Shown here: in pieces, positions 40,895 to 49,348 of the stretch
How positions within the stretch are numbered: position 1 is the first letter of the stretch
Layout of the letters: every line of letters begins with the position of its first letter
NCBI GenBank assembly: GCA_045576235.1
Contig: JAZNGA010000030.1
Coordinates: 1-64,000 of the forward strand
From: SIG437 sp045576235
GTDB lineage: Bacteria > Bacillota > Clostridia > UBA1381 > UBA9506
Reading direction: 5' to 3'
DNA: 64,000 nucleotides
Program-made: the position numbers and the translations under genes
The notes under the pieces: generated by a model
Databases searched by the model: none
Seen by the model: the letters and a program-made list of their open reading frames with translations, nothing else
What the model was told of the DNA's origin: nothing

Positions 40895-42453
40895 GACCAT
40901 ATCAGGAAAAGGCAGTTGCGCACAGTACAGATATGTTATTTGAAAGAGGTAACTCTTTAATTGTTGCCGGCACAGGAGCAGGCAAGACAATAATGCTTGC
41001 AGCTGTTATAGGGAGATTTGTAAATGGCTTTTTTGCTCTTAAAAAAAGAATGCCTCATGTGCTTGTGCTTGTGCATCGAAACGAGATACATAATCAGAAT
41101 CATAAGAAATTCTCTTTGGTTTGCCCTAACATTGCAACAAGCGAAATAACACAGTCAAGGAAGAGTCTTCACGGCAATGTGCATTTTGGAATGGTGCAGA
41201 CGGTGGCAAATTTACTGCCTGAATTTGAAAAGGCAGAAAGCTTCTTTGACCTTATTGTTATTGACGAAGCTCACCATGCGGCCGCTTCTACTTATGAGGA
41301 GATAATCAACAGAAACAGTGTTGGTAAACCCAAAGCAGCTCTTTTAGGAGTTACAGCAACACCAAACAGAGGAGACAAGCTTCCTCTTATACATTTGTTT
41401 GATAACTACTACCAGATAACTGTTAAATATTTAATGGACAGTCATTACTTAGTTCGGCCGAGATTTTTGGACTTGTCTCCGATATTTGATATTGAGGGAA
41501 AAGAGGAAATCGGCCACTTAGCAAAAAACTGCAAAGATGATGTTCCCGGAAGAGCTATGATAGATAATTTATGCGACATGTTCCTGGAAAGGAAAGAGCC
41601 GGGTAAAAGCATTATATTTGCCCCTAGTCATGACTTTTGCGAAAAAATATATGACAGGCTCAAAAGCTCGGGAAGAAATCCTGCATACTTGGGGTTAGGC
41701 TTAGATGATAACTCAAGAAAGGCTGAGCTCGAGAGGTTTGAAAAGGGAGATTCAGATGAGCTTATTAATGTTGATATATGCACAGAAGGATATGACTACC
41801 CTGAGCTTCGCAACCTTGTTGATTTTGACACAAACGGCACGCATGGACAGTGGGTGCAGAAGGTAGGAAGAGTTTTAAGAACTGCTCCCGGAAAGACATC
41901 TGCTACCGTTATCGATTTCGGAGGAAATGTTCAGCTGTATCCTGAGGGAGTTGAGACGGTGGTGCTTTTAGAGGGTGCCATCAAGAAAGAAAAGGGTGAG
42001 CGGTTGACTCAGGAGGATTTATACAAAGGTCCCGCTAAGCAGAAAGAAGTTGAGTTTTTAGGCAAGGCTGATGAAACATACAGTCCGTATCATCTTCCTG
42101 AAGGATTTGAGACAGTAAATGATGCTGACTTTGGTATTGTATATGCTTCCTGTGGGCAGAAAAATGACTGCATAATCTTAGAATATGATGGGGTATATAA
42201 TCTTTACCTTGGAGACAAGAAAAGCATAAAGGGAATAAAACAAGGCGATTTTGATACATGCATGAAAGCGGCTATTGAAATCGTGGGTGTTGTCCCTTCG
42301 TCAGATAAGCCGATTAGTAATATTCAGATTAAACTTCTTGCTCCAGAATATCCTACACAAACACTTACCTGGGACGGAGCAAACTGCTGTATATGCTTTA
42401 AAACTTGGAAAGCGGATATAGTTGCCGATTTAGAGGGAAGTGATGCGATATGA
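40885..42453 (+). CDS. Superfamily II (DEAD/DEAH) phage helicase
   Basis: 522 residues. Walker A VAGTGAGKT (about 27-35), motif II VIDEAHHAA, motif III GVTATPNRGD and C-terminal helicase motifs FAPSHDFCEKIYDRL, ICTEGYDYPELR and QKVGRVLRT. It would unwind DNA during phage replication or recombination. GTG start at 40885 overlaps the end of the yqaJ gene by 10 nt. The last 130 residues are less conserved, probably a phage-specific domain. Confidence 0.9.
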   Translation: MQLRPYQEKAVAHSTDMLFERGNSLIVAGTGAGKTIMLAAVIGRFVNGFFALKKRMPHVLVLVHRNEIHNQNHKKFSLVCPNIATSEITQSRKSLHGNVHFGMVQTVANLLPEFEKAESFFDLIVIDEAHHAAASTYEEIINRNSVGKPKAALLGVTATPNRGDKLPLIHLFDNYYQITVKYLMDSHYLVRPRFLDLSPIFDIEGKEEIGHLAKNCKDDVPGRAMIDNLCDMFLERKEPGKSIIFAPSHDFCEKIYDRLKSSGRNPAYLGLGLDDNSRKAELERFEKGDSDELINVDICTEGYDYPELRNLVDFDTNGTHGQWVQKVGRVLRTAPGKTSATVIDFGGNVQLYPEGVETVVLLEGAIKKEKGERLTQEDLYKGPAKQKEVEFLGKADETYSPYHLPEGFETVNDADFGIVYASCGQKNDCIILEYDGVYNLYLGDKKSIKGIKQGDFDTCMKAAIEIVGVVPSSDKPISNIQIKLLAPEYPTQTLTWDGANCCICFKTWKADIVADLEGSDAI

Positions 42454-43091
42454 TTGCGCCCGGAAGAATTACAGCGTATGACGGAGAGATTCTGACAGTT
42501 AAGGTCCCTTTTTATGACATTGAATTTATAAAGAGAAAATCGGTAAGAAGTGTCCAGGTTCATATCGACGACGGCAGGTGTATCACGGCCGACCAAAGAA
42601 AAAAGCTTTATGCTACATTTAATGATATATCAGAATACACAGGACACATACCCGAGTATATAAAAGAGTTTATGAAGTATGACTTCATAGCTGAAACAGG
42701 CCATTCCTTCTTTTCACTATCTGATGTTAGTGTGAGTACGGCGAAAGAGTTTTTAGAGCATGTAATTGAGTTTTGTGTTATACATGGAATTCCTACTAAA
42801 GATTCACTTCTTTCCCGTACTCCTGACATCGCAAGGTATGTTTACAGATGTGCTTTAGAAAAGAAGTGCTGCATCACAGGGAAGAAAGCTGAGCTTCATC
42901 ACTTAGATGCGGTTGGCATGGGTAGGAAAAGAAAGGATATTATTCATTTGGGTATGGAAGTTATACCTCTGTCAGCTGAACTGCATCGTGAAGCTCACAC
43001 TATAGGGAAAAAGAGTTTCTGTGAAAAATATCATGTATGCGGTGTGACAGCAGACGGAGAGATATGCAAGAAATATGGTTTAAAATATTAG
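42450..43091 (+). CDS. Putative HNHc nuclease
   Basis: 213 residues. The C-terminal part carries CCITGKKAELHHLDAVGMGR and VIPLSAELHREAHTIG, the His-rich HNH-type core of the phage HNHc_6 family. The N-terminal half binds unknown partners or DNA. Starts with ATGA overlap behind the helicase gene. A junction or packaging nuclease role is inferred. Confidence 0.8.
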   Translation: MIAPGRITAYDGEILTVKVPFYDIEFIKRKSVRSVQVHIDDGRCITADQRKKLYATFNDISEYTGHIPEYIKEFMKYDFIAETGHSFFSLSDVSVSTAKEFLEHVIEFCVIHGIPTKDSLLSRTPDIARYVYRCALEKKCCITGKKAELHHLDAVGMGRKRKDIIHLGMEVIPLSAELHREAHTIGKKSFCEKYHVCGVTADGEICKKYGLKY

Positions 43092-43107
43092 GAAGGAGGA
43101 GTGACTT

Positions 43108-43530
43108 ATCAATAAAGTTATTTTAGTAGGAAGACTTACAAAGGACCCGGAACTGAAAAGCACACCGTCCGGAGTTTCGGTGTGCAGTTTTACGGTAGCC
43201 TGCGACAGAAAATATCAGAAGGAAGGAGAGCGGCAGGCTGATTTTATAAGCTGTGTTGCATGGAGAAATACTGCAGAGTTTATTTCTAAGTATTTTCCCA
43301 AAGGCACCAGGATAGCCTTAGAAGGAAGCATACAAACGCGGTCATGGGATGATAATGACGGTAATAAGAGGTATGCAACCGAGGTTGTAGTAGAACATGC
43401 TGAATTCGCTCAGAGCAAGGGTGAAGGAAGCGATAGGATAAGCGATGTTTCGCAGGCGGAAGAAATGCCAAAGGGAGATATAGATGGCTTTATGCCAATA
43501 GATGATGAGGATTTACCATTTGAAATTTAG
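43108..43530 (+). CDS. ssb: Single-stranded DNA-binding protein with apparent ATC start
   Basis: 140 residues if started at ATC 43108. The frame then reads NKVILVGRLTKDPELK, the invariant N-terminus of SSB, and AAGGAGG lies 8 nt before it. A stop codon (TGA at 43102) closes the frame just upstream and no ATG, GTG or TTG is available before the OB-fold; the first GTG (43180) would delete the first two strands. The C-terminus DDEDLPFEI is the acidic tip that recruits partners. Sequencing error, strain mutation or a real non-AUG start are all possible. Confidence 0.88.
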   Translation: MNKVILVGRLTKDPELKSTPSGVSVCSFTVACDRKYQKEGERQADFISCVAWRNTAEFISKYFPKGTRIALEGSIQTRSWDDNDGNKRYATEVVVEHAEFAQSKGEGSDRISDVSQAEEMPKGDIDGFMPIDDEDLPFEI

Positions 43531-43542
43531 GAGGTATGAGAC

Positions 43543-44115
43543 GTGGCGAGACCAATTAAAAAAGGTCTTGACTACTTTCCTTTAGATGTTATCCTTGATG
43601 ACGATATAAAACTGATTGAAGCGAGGTATGGTTTAAAAGGGTTTGCGATAATCGTTAAGCTTTATCAAAAGATATATGGTGAGCTTGGTTATTATTGCGA
43701 ATGGACAAAAGAGGTGGAGTCATTATTTGCATATTACAATCATGCAGGTGGTGGCTTGGTGTCTGAAATAATAGAGGCTTCAATTAGCAGAGGTATTTTT
43801 GACGGAAATGTTTTTCAAAAATTTAACGTATTGACTTCCAGAGGAATCCAAGAAAGGTATTTGGAGGCGGTTGAAAGAAGGAAAAAAATTGAACTCAAAA
43901 GGGAATACCTTTTATTAACTATACCTGAAATCAGGGAAATTGTAGGCGAAAACTCGATTAATGTTAACATTAACTCAATTAATGGTGACATTAATTCACA
44001 AATAAAACTAAAGGAAATAAAAGAAGACGATTATTATATATCAGATGAGACAGAGGAAGAACCATTCGTTGATAAATTGCTTTTAAGGGAGGTTGCAAAT
44101 GAGAATGCAGATTAG
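43543..44115 (+). CDS. Lin1244/Lin1753-type (DUF4373) phage replication protein
   Basis: 190 residues beginning ARPIKKGLDYFPLDVILDDD and IKLIEARYGLKGFAIIVKLYQ, the winged-helix N-terminal domain found in phage replication initiators and DnaD-like proteins. The C-terminal third has a low-complexity Asn/Ile/Ser segment (SINVNINSINGDINS). GTG start at 43543 follows GGAGGTATGAGAC. Probably recruits the host helicase to the phage origin. Confidence 0.82.
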   Translation: MARPIKKGLDYFPLDVILDDDIKLIEARYGLKGFAIIVKLYQKIYGELGYYCEWTKEVESLFAYYNHAGGGLVSEIIEASISRGIFDGNVFQKFNVLTSRGIQERYLEAVERRKKIELKREYLLLTIPEIREIVGENSINVNINSINGDINSQIKLKEIKEDDYYISDETEEEPFVDKLLLREVANENAD

Positions 44116-44515
44116 TTTTACTATACCGGGAGAACCTTGTGCTAAAGGTCGGCCAAGGTTTACTCATCAGGGACATGCATACACACCTGAGAAAACGACA
44201 AACTTCGAGACCTTAGTTAAGTATGAATACATAAATCAATGTGACAGATACAGATTCGCAGACGATGCTCAGCTGGCATTAGATGTTGTAGCATACAGAA
44301 GTATTCCTAAAAGCACGAGCAAAAAGAAACGTGCTCTGATGGAAGCAGGTGCGATATTACCTATCACTAAACCTGATTGGGACAATATCGGGAAGATTGT
44401 ATCTGATAGCTTAAATAACATAGCATATCGTGATGACTCTCAGATTGTAGATAGCAGGGTTCGGAAGATATACTCAAACGAGCCAAGAACAGAAATAAGA
44501 ATATGGGAAATATAG
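44099..44515 (+). CDS. RusA-family Holliday junction resolvase
   Basis: 138 residues. IPGEPCAKGRPRFT at the N-terminus and KPDWDNIGKIVSDSLNNIAY with conserved Asp residues, plus RDDSQIVDSRVRKIY, are RusA motifs. It cuts four-way junctions during phage recombination and packaging. ATG at 44099 follows GGGAGGTTGCAA and overlaps the preceding gene by 17 nt. Confidence 0.9.
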   Translation: MRMQISFTIPGEPCAKGRPRFTHQGHAYTPEKTTNFETLVKYEYINQCDRYRFADDAQLALDVVAYRSIPKSTSKKKRALMEAGAILPITKPDWDNIGKIVSDSLNNIAYRDDSQIVDSRVRKIYSNEPRTEIRIWEI

Positions 44516-44531
44516 AAAAAGGAGAAGGAAT

Positions 44532-44771
44532 ATGAAAAATACTTTATCTGATTTAAACAACTATCTTTTTGAAAGTATAGAACGCTTGCTCGATGATGAA
44601 CTATCAGATGATGAATTGGAAAAGGAAATAAAGAGAACTGAGACCGTGCAGAAAGTGGCAAAGACTATTATTGATAATGGAGCCTTAGCGCTGCAGGCCA
44701 AGAGGCATTTTGACGAATATGGGATAGAGCAAAATGTGGAGATTCCTCTGCTTGGTATTACAGATAAATGA
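44532..44771 (+). CDS. Small phage protein, possibly truncated by TGA
   Basis: 79 residues: LNNYLFESIERLLDDELSDD and an EKEIKRTETVQKVAKTIIDN helix, a family common in Firmicutes phages upstream of an HNH gene. After the TGA at 44769 the same frame continues LAEENANLRERIKKLEQW, then TAG at 44828, overlapping the start of the next gene by 7 nt. The tail is a perfect coiled-coil heptad pattern. So the full protein may once have been 98 residues, or the TGA may be read through. Confidence 0.7.
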   Translation: MKNTLSDLNNYLFESIERLLDDELSDDELEKEIKRTETVQKVAKTIIDNGALALQAKRHFDEYGIEQNVEIPLLGITDK

Positions 44772-44821
44772 CTGGCCGAAGAAAATGCAAACTTGAGGGA
44801 AAGGATAAAGAAGCTTGAACA

Positions 44822-45442
44822 ATGGTAGGACATAAATATACTGAAGAAGAACATAAATTCCTGCAGTCGTTTATACCGGGACACACCTATAAAGAGATAG
44901 TTGCCGAATACAACAAAAGATTTAGTGAGCATATAACCGAATCAAGAGTAAAAGGATATATGGCAAACCACAAAATAAATAACGGATTGACAGGCAGATT
45001 TAAGAAAGGCAATGTTCCGTTTAATAAAGGAAAAAAGGGTGTTTGTGCAAAAGGTTGTGAAAAAACTTGGTTTGCGGAAGGTAATCTGCCACATAATACA
45101 AAGCCTGTCGGGTATGAGCGTGTTACAAAGGACGGATATATTGAGGTCAAAATCAAAATGAGACCGAGCCATCCGAGTTGTAACGACAATTTTAAGCTCA
45201 AACACCGTCTTGTGTGGGAAGAAGCTCACGGACCTATCCCGAATGGTTGCAATATAATCTTCTTGGACGGAAATAGACAAAATTGCGACCTTGAAAACCT
45301 TGCCATTGTAACTAAAGCAGAACATCAACAGATGACAAGGCGCGGCTTGAGAAGTGAGTTTCCACAAATAACAGAAACAGGCATACTTATAGCGAGAGCA
45401 GGAGTGGCTTCACAGAAAGCAAAAAAGAAAAGAAAAAATTAA
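44822..45442 (+). CDS. HNH endonuclease
   Basis: 206 residues. Residues 1-60 resemble a small DNA-binding HTH (EEHKFLQSFIPGHTYKEIVA), then repeats of positively charged NUMOD-like sequence (TGRFKKGNVPFNKGKKG). The HNH core is KLKHRLVWEEAHGPIP, then NIIFLDGNRQNCDLENLAIV. Free-standing HNH genes of this kind are often homing endonucleases in phages. Its ATG overlaps the read-through frame of the previous gene. Confidence 0.85.
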   Translation: MVGHKYTEEEHKFLQSFIPGHTYKEIVAEYNKRFSEHITESRVKGYMANHKINNGLTGRFKKGNVPFNKGKKGVCAKGCEKTWFAEGNLPHNTKPVGYERVTKDGYIEVKIKMRPSHPSCNDNFKLKHRLVWEEAHGPIPNGCNIIFLDGNRQNCDLENLAIVTKAEHQQMTRRGLRSEFPQITETGILIARAGVASQKAKKKRKN

Positions 45443-45462
45443 AAAAAAGAAAGGTGATACAA

Positions 45463-45597
45463 ATGGAAAATTTTATTAACATCAAAGGCAAAAACATTGC
45501 TCTGACAGATGAGCAGATAGCAGAAATTGAGAGAAGCTTTAGATTAAACCAGGTGGAGCTCAAGACAATTACTGAAGCTTGGAAAATTGATGGATGA
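45463..45597 (+). CDS. 44-residue phage protein
   Basis: Frame MENFINIKGKNIALTDEQIA then EIERSFRLNQVELKTITEAW and a short tail, with GAAAGGTGATACAA upstream. Predicted to be two helices. Function unknown. Confidence 0.6.
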   Translation: MENFINIKGKNIALTDEQIAEIERSFRLNQVELKTITEAWKIDG

Positions 45598-45626
45598 GAA
45601 AATAGAGAAAATTTTAGGAAGTGTAA

Positions 45627-45908
45627 ATGATGAGCAAAAAGAAAAACCCTGCTGTGCATCTTAAACAGTCTGATGTGAAGAGGATAAAGAGAGAAGCTGC
45701 AGACAGTGCGCTTAACTATGCTGTGATATTATTGCTTTCAGTAATGCACGATAAGTGCGGTTACAGAAGAAAGAGGCTTAAGAGGTTATATTCGCAGATT
45801 GTAGCATTGTCTGAATCAATAGCAGAAGGATATGTTAATCTGCATGAGCTGAAGGAGATGCTAAGCAAGGAAGCTAAGCTGACGATTGATTTAAGGGGGA
45901 AGTATTGA
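45627..45908 (+). CDS. Basic helical phage protein
   Basis: 93 residues, with LKQSDVKRIKREAADSALNY, VMHDKCGYRRKRLKRLYSQI and LHELKEMLSKEAKLTIDL. It is basic and helical, in the position of small phage regulators. RBS AGGAAGTGTA. Its stop overlaps the start of the YopX gene by 1 nt. Confidence 0.65.
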   Translation: MMSKKKNPAVHLKQSDVKRIKREAADSALNYAVILLLSVMHDKCGYRRKRLKRLYSQIVALSESIAEGYVNLHELKEMLSKEAKLTIDLRGKY

Positions 45909-46333
45909 TGCGTGATAGACTGTTTAGGGGAAAAAGAAAAGACAACGGTGAGTGGGTTTATGGTTGGTTAGGACATTTGCATTGCCATAATCCACAAGCA
46001 AAAACCATAGAATCCATATATTTTACCGAAATAACAGAAGACCATAATGACAAGATGAACATTATTGTCGACTATAAGACAGTAGGACAATACACAGGAA
46101 GAAACATCGGAGAGCAGAAGGTCTTTGAAGGAGATATTCTTCAGAACGGTACGGGTGTATATATCGTATGCTGGGACGAGAAGTTCCTACAGTGGCATGT
46201 GGTCAACAAGAAGGGCAATGGGTGCTTTAATTTGAATGCACTTTTGACTGATAAGAAAAGACCATGCAAACTCATCGGCAATGTACATGACAATCCTGAA
46301 CTTTTAAAAGGAGACAAAAATGAAACTGCATAA
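45908..46333 (+). CDS. YopX-family phage protein
   Basis: 141 residues with the YopX signature: MRDRLFRGKRKDNGEWVYGW, TVGQYTGRNIGEQKVFEGDI and FNLNALLTDKKRPCKLIGNV. YopX proteins are widespread in Firmicutes phages and of unproven function. ATG at 45908 follows AGGGGGA; the upstream in-frame TTG is ignored. Confidence 0.85.
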   Translation: MRDRLFRGKRKDNGEWVYGWLGHLHCHNPQAKTIESIYFTEITEDHNDKMNIIVDYKTVGQYTGRNIGEQKVFEGDILQNGTGVYIVCWDEKFLQWHVVNKKGNGCFNLNALLTDKKRPCKLIGNVHDNPELLKGDKNETA

Positions 46334-46496
46334 GTGTGATTGTGAATTTGCTATATTTCCTTTTGGAAATTATGCTCCTATTTGTATTAGGGTGATGGAA
46401 CAAACAAAAGATAGAAAAGACTTAATACAGTGCAATGAACAAGGGTGCAAATGGTATAAGAAAAGAGGGAGGAATGAAAATGAACTTAGAAAATGA
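46320..46496 (+). CDS. 58-residue Cys-rich phage protein
   Basis: Frame MKLHKCDCEFAIFPFGNYAP, ICIRVMEQTKDRKDLIQCNE, QGCKWYKKRGRNENELRK. Four of its five Cys residues lie in two clusters (CDC and CNEQGC), so it may bind zinc. AAAAGGAGAC precedes the ATG. It overlaps both neighbours by 14-17 nt, as in a tightly packed phage operon. Confidence 0.6.
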   Translation: MKLHKCDCEFAIFPFGNYAPICIRVMEQTKDRKDLIQCNEQGCKWYKKRGRNENELRK

Positions 46497-46665
46497 AATC
46501 AGGGACATTATATCAACTAAATTAAACGACGGAACCATAGAAAAGGCTGTGTCTGAGCAGTTAGAAAAATGCATCAATAACGTAACGGAAAATTTATTTA
46601 AAAGCTATGGGGAAGTGGGGAAGAAAATCGAAGAAAAATTGAAAAAATTATGGTCCCAGCTATAG
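46480..46665 (+). CDS. 61-residue helical phage protein
   Basis: MNLENEIRDIISTKLNDGTI and helices EKAVSEQLEKCINNVTENLF and KKIEEKLKKLW. ATG at 46480 lies 6 nt after GAGGGAGGA. Probably forms a coiled coil; unknown role. It overlaps the following gene by 16 nt. Confidence 0.65.
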   Translation: MNLENEIRDIISTKLNDGTIEKAVSEQLEKCINNVTENLFKSYGEVGKKIEEKLKKLWSQL

Positions 46666-47231
46666 AATCACATGACTTTTCAACGCATCTTGTAAAACTG
46701 GATGCGATATTAACCGAAATAGTAAACTCTACAGCTCTGCAGGAAAATAAGAAGATTCTTGAAAACTTTAAAGAGTTTATGGTGGAAGAACAATCTCAGA
46801 AAAACTTTACTATAACGGATTTGTTTGAAAAATACTGCGAGTTTGTAGCTGATAATGTGGAAACATCAGAATTAGAAGTATATCATGATGATGAACCATA
46901 TTATGAAAGCGTGAACGTGAGTGTATCGGTAGAACATGATGATGACAGAAAATGGTCGTTATTTAAACATTGTAAGGTAATTTTTGAATGTGAAGAAGAC
47001 GAGAATATGAATTATGTACTCAATTTATCAAGATATTCTGATTCTCGCAGTGAGACGAACAAATGGGACGCTAGATTCGAGATTAATCCTACAATAAGCT
47101 CACTCCGATACATGAGCCAGTTTGAAGTGTTCCTAGCTAAATTGACTAGAAGATTCTGCGATATAATCGTTGACGAGGAATACATAAGCGACACTGTAAC
47201 GCCAAAAGCAACACCTGAACCATCATTTTAA
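46650..47231 (+). CDS. Uncharacterised phage protein
   Basis: 193 residues. An N-terminal helical region (VKLDAILTEIVNSTALQENK) and an acidic centre with beta-strand pattern (YHDDEPYYESVNVSVSVEHD). No family recognised. It starts inside the preceding small gene, and the two may form a pair acting together. Confidence 0.65.
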   Translation: MVPAIESHDFSTHLVKLDAILTEIVNSTALQENKKILENFKEFMVEEQSQKNFTITDLFEKYCEFVADNVETSELEVYHDDEPYYESVNVSVSVEHDDDRKWSLFKHCKVIFECEEDENMNYVLNLSRYSDSRSETNKWDARFEINPTISSLRYMSQFEVFLAKLTRRFCDIIVDEEYISDTVTPKATPEPSF

Positions 47232-47352
47232 TAAAAAATGAACGTAAGAAGAGATACATAGTTATTCGGCTTAAAGCGAAAGTTAGTCGGCTTAAATATT
47301 TTTATGCCGAATATTGTAAAAGAACGATTCTATCAAGAAAAGGAGTGAGAAT

Positions 47353-47859
47353 ATGGCTATAAGTAAAGCAATACGGCAGTTCGTATATGAAAAATACAAT
47401 GGGCGATGTGCATATTGTGGTAGAAAAATAGAGTATAAGGATATGCAGGTAGACCACTTTGTAGCAAAAAGAGGCTGGAACGAAGAAGGAACGGACGATA
47501 TTTCAAACCTTATGCCCTCTTGTCGTATGTGTAATCATTATAAGAGAGCAAATCCATTAGAGCTTTTCCGTAAATACATTCAGGAAATCCCACGGAAATT
47601 AAGAAGTAATTATATCTATAAAGTTGGAGTTGTTTACGGTAATGTCATTGAAAATGAAAAACCTATAAACTTCTATTTTGAAACTAAAGACAAAGTTGTT
47701 GAAGACAATGATAGCGTAGTAGAGGTTGTTAGATGTAGAGATTGTCAATGGTATGATAACCACGAATGTCAAAATCCTTATATACATATGAGTGATGCTG
47801 CACACATCTATACATACGCAACCGACTATTGTAGTTACGGGCTGAGAAAACCACAATGA
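47353..47859 (+). CDS. HNH endonuclease with C-terminal Cys-rich domain
   Basis: 168 residues. HNH core YNGRCAYCGRKIEYKDMQVD, HFVAKRGWNEEG and NLMPSCRMCNHYKRANP, the CxxC/CxxC-supported type. Residues 125-168 form a second zinc-type module (VVRCRDCQWYDNHECQN ... TDYCSYGLRK) found appended to several phage proteins. It is flanked by gaps that carry the repeated box AAAAGAACGATT, so it may be an inserted homing gene. Confidence 0.82.
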   Translation: MAISKAIRQFVYEKYNGRCAYCGRKIEYKDMQVDHFVAKRGWNEEGTDDISNLMPSCRMCNHYKRANPLELFRKYIQEIPRKLRSNYIYKVGVVYGNVIENEKPINFYFETKDKVVEDNDSVVEVVRCRDCQWYDNHECQNPYIHMSDAAHIYTYATDYCSYGLRKPQ

Positions 47860-47946
47860 AATCGCAATTCAATCAATAAAAGAACGATTTTAAGGTGAAC
47901 AATCAAAGAAAACGGCAAAAACTACGATTAGAAGGAGTGATAACGA

Positions 47947-48333
47947 ATGACAAACAAAGAAATATATGAAATGTTGCAAAATGGTTCTACATATCAAGAA
48001 ATTGCTGATATTGAAGGTATATCAAAACAAGCAGTACACCAGAGAATGATTCTTCACAAAAGAAAAGTATATGGTATAAGAGGCAAGAGTTTCAATATAA
48101 ACAAGATTGTATATCAGGGAATATATGATTGGTTTAAAGAGCATTTAAACGAAAGTCTTCACTCATTATGTAGAAAAGTGTATCAGAGGCCGAATAATAG
48201 TTCAATTGTAAAGCTCAGAGAATTTCTAAAAGGCAAACACGATTCGATATTCAAAATAGAGCAGATAAAACGCTTATGCGAAGTTATAGGGAAACCATTC
48301 GAGGAAGTGTTTAAGTGGAGGGATGTAACATGA
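47947..48333 (+). CDS. HTH phage regulator
   Basis: 128 residues. N-terminal HTH (MLQNGSTYQEIADIEGISKQ AVHQRM, sigma-4 or resolvase-like) followed by a second, XRE-like unit (SLHSLCRKVYQR...IEQIKRLCEVIGKPFEEVF). GAAGGAGTGATAACG precedes the ATG. A late-gene or homing regulator is possible. Confidence 0.7.
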   Translation: MTNKEIYEMLQNGSTYQEIADIEGISKQAVHQRMILHKRKVYGIRGKSFNINKIVYQGIYDWFKEHLNESLHSLCRKVYQRPNNSSIVKLREFLKGKHDSIFKIEQIKRLCEVIGKPFEEVFKWRDVT

Positions 48334-48731
48334 CAGATAACGAGATTATAAAGGCTTTGGAGTGTTGTTTTACTGATAATTTTGGTGATTGTGAAGAATG
48401 TCCACTAAAATGCAAACGAGATGATATTTTTTCTTGTATGCGTACAAAACAAGAAGCTACCCTTGACCTAATCAACCGCCAAAAAGCAGAGATTGAGAGG
48501 CTGAAAGCAGAAAAACAAAGTATTAAGTATTGCTATGAACAAGCAAAATCTTATAATGACACACTTGCCGAAAGTTGCGAAAAGAATTGTAAAAAATTCA
48601 ATATGACAACGAGAGCCGAAGCAATAAAAGAGTTTGCCGAGAGAGTGAAAGAGCAAACATTTCATTATTACGATTACGACATTGACAACCTTGTAAAAGA
48701 AATAACGGAGCAAAAGAATATTAAGGAGTGA
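48330..48731 (+). CDS. Phage protein with Cys cluster and coiled coil
   Basis: 133 residues. MTDNEIIKALECC, CEECPLKCKRDDIFSCM and LINRQKAEIERLKAEKQ, a widely distributed phage protein type with a small zinc-binding N-terminus and a helical remainder (REEF-like AEAIKEFAERVKEQTFHYYD). ATG at 48330 follows GGAGGGATGTAAC. Function unknown. Confidence 0.75.
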   Translation: MTDNEIIKALECCFTDNFGDCEECPLKCKRDDIFSCMRTKQEATLDLINRQKAEIERLKAEKQSIKYCYEQAKSYNDTLAESCEKNCKKFNMTTRAEAIKEFAERVKEQTFHYYDYDIDNLVKEITEQKNIKE

Positions 48732-48735
48732 GAGT

Positions 48736-48930
48736 ATGGGATTAGAACCAAAGAGAGACTGTTATGGATATAAGAACAGCTCATATTGCGGAGCATTGAC
48801 TGAAATGGTATGCACGAAACGGAAGTGCTCGTTTTACAAAACGAAGGAGCGGTTTATAGAGAACAGAGAGAGATATGGCAGCGGGGAGACATACGCAGAA
48901 ATATATAAGAGAAAACATAGGGAGGGATAA
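48736..48930 (+). CDS. 64-residue Cys-containing phage protein
   Basis: MGLEPKRDCYGYKNSSYCGA followed by CTKRKCSFYKTKERF. Four Cys residues suggest a small zinc-binding fold. Similar proteins are common in this position in Firmicutes phages. GGAGTGAGAGT precedes the ATG. Confidence 0.65.
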   Translation: MGLEPKRDCYGYKNSSYCGALTEMVCTKRKCSFYKTKERFIENRERYGSGETYAEIYKRKHREG

Positions 48931-48933
48931 AGG

Positions 48934-49047
48934 ATGAAGAAGATTAAATATTATATTGCTTGTGTTAGGTGGTTGTGGAAAAACCGAGATTGGAGCAATA
49001 CGAGACAAAAATTTAAGGCTATGGAAAAGGAGATAAGCAATGGCTAA
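48934..49047 (+). CDS. 37-residue basic phage protein
   Basis: MKKIKYYIACVRWLWKNRDW, then SNTRQKFKAMEKEISNG. GGGAGGGATAAAGG precedes the ATG; it overlaps the next gene by 8 nt. Short, Trp-rich, unknown. Confidence 0.5.
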   Translation: MKKIKYYIACVRWLWKNRDWSNTRQKFKAMEKEISNG

Positions 49048-49336
49048 TAAGAAAAAAACTACAAAGCAGAAACTTGCACAGGAAAAAAAGAAGATTAACA
49101 AATTAATGAAAATGATAGGCGAAGAAAGACAAAAGGCAGCAGGATATGAGCAGGTTGCAAAGGTACATAGTGCTTACATATCTATTCTCTTGAAAAAGTT
49201 GGGAGCTATAGATAATAATAATTCAGTTACTATTACGCAAACAGAAGTTAAGGAAGCTCTGAAGAAGTATGAAGCAAGAGCAATGGTAGAGCCTACTAAT
49301 AACAGTTATAAGCTATATTGTGAAGTTATTGAATAA
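49040..49336 (+). CDS. Coiled-coil phage protein
   Basis: 98 residues; lysine-rich helical N-terminus (KKKTTKQKLAQEKKKINKLM) and a second part with TITQTEVKEALKKYEARAMV. AAAAGGAGATAAGCA lies upstream. Unknown function, common in the pre-terminase region. Confidence 0.6.
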   Translation: MANKKKTTKQKLAQEKKKINKLMKMIGEERQKAAGYEQVAKVHSAYISILLKKLGAIDNNNSVTITQTEVKEALKKYEARAMVEPTNNSYKLYCEVIE

Positions 49337-49348
49337 GGGGGATAAGCG

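Noticed and set aside
44768..44818. 16-codon frame starting with ATG over the TGA at 44769
   Set aside because: It overlaps the coiled-coil read-through frame, which fits better; there is no RBS.
45590..45664. 24-codon frame between two small phage genes (MDEKIEKILGSVNDEQ...)
   Set aside because: It overlaps the next gene by 38 nt, lacks an RBS and is too short to judge; it could still be translated by coupling.
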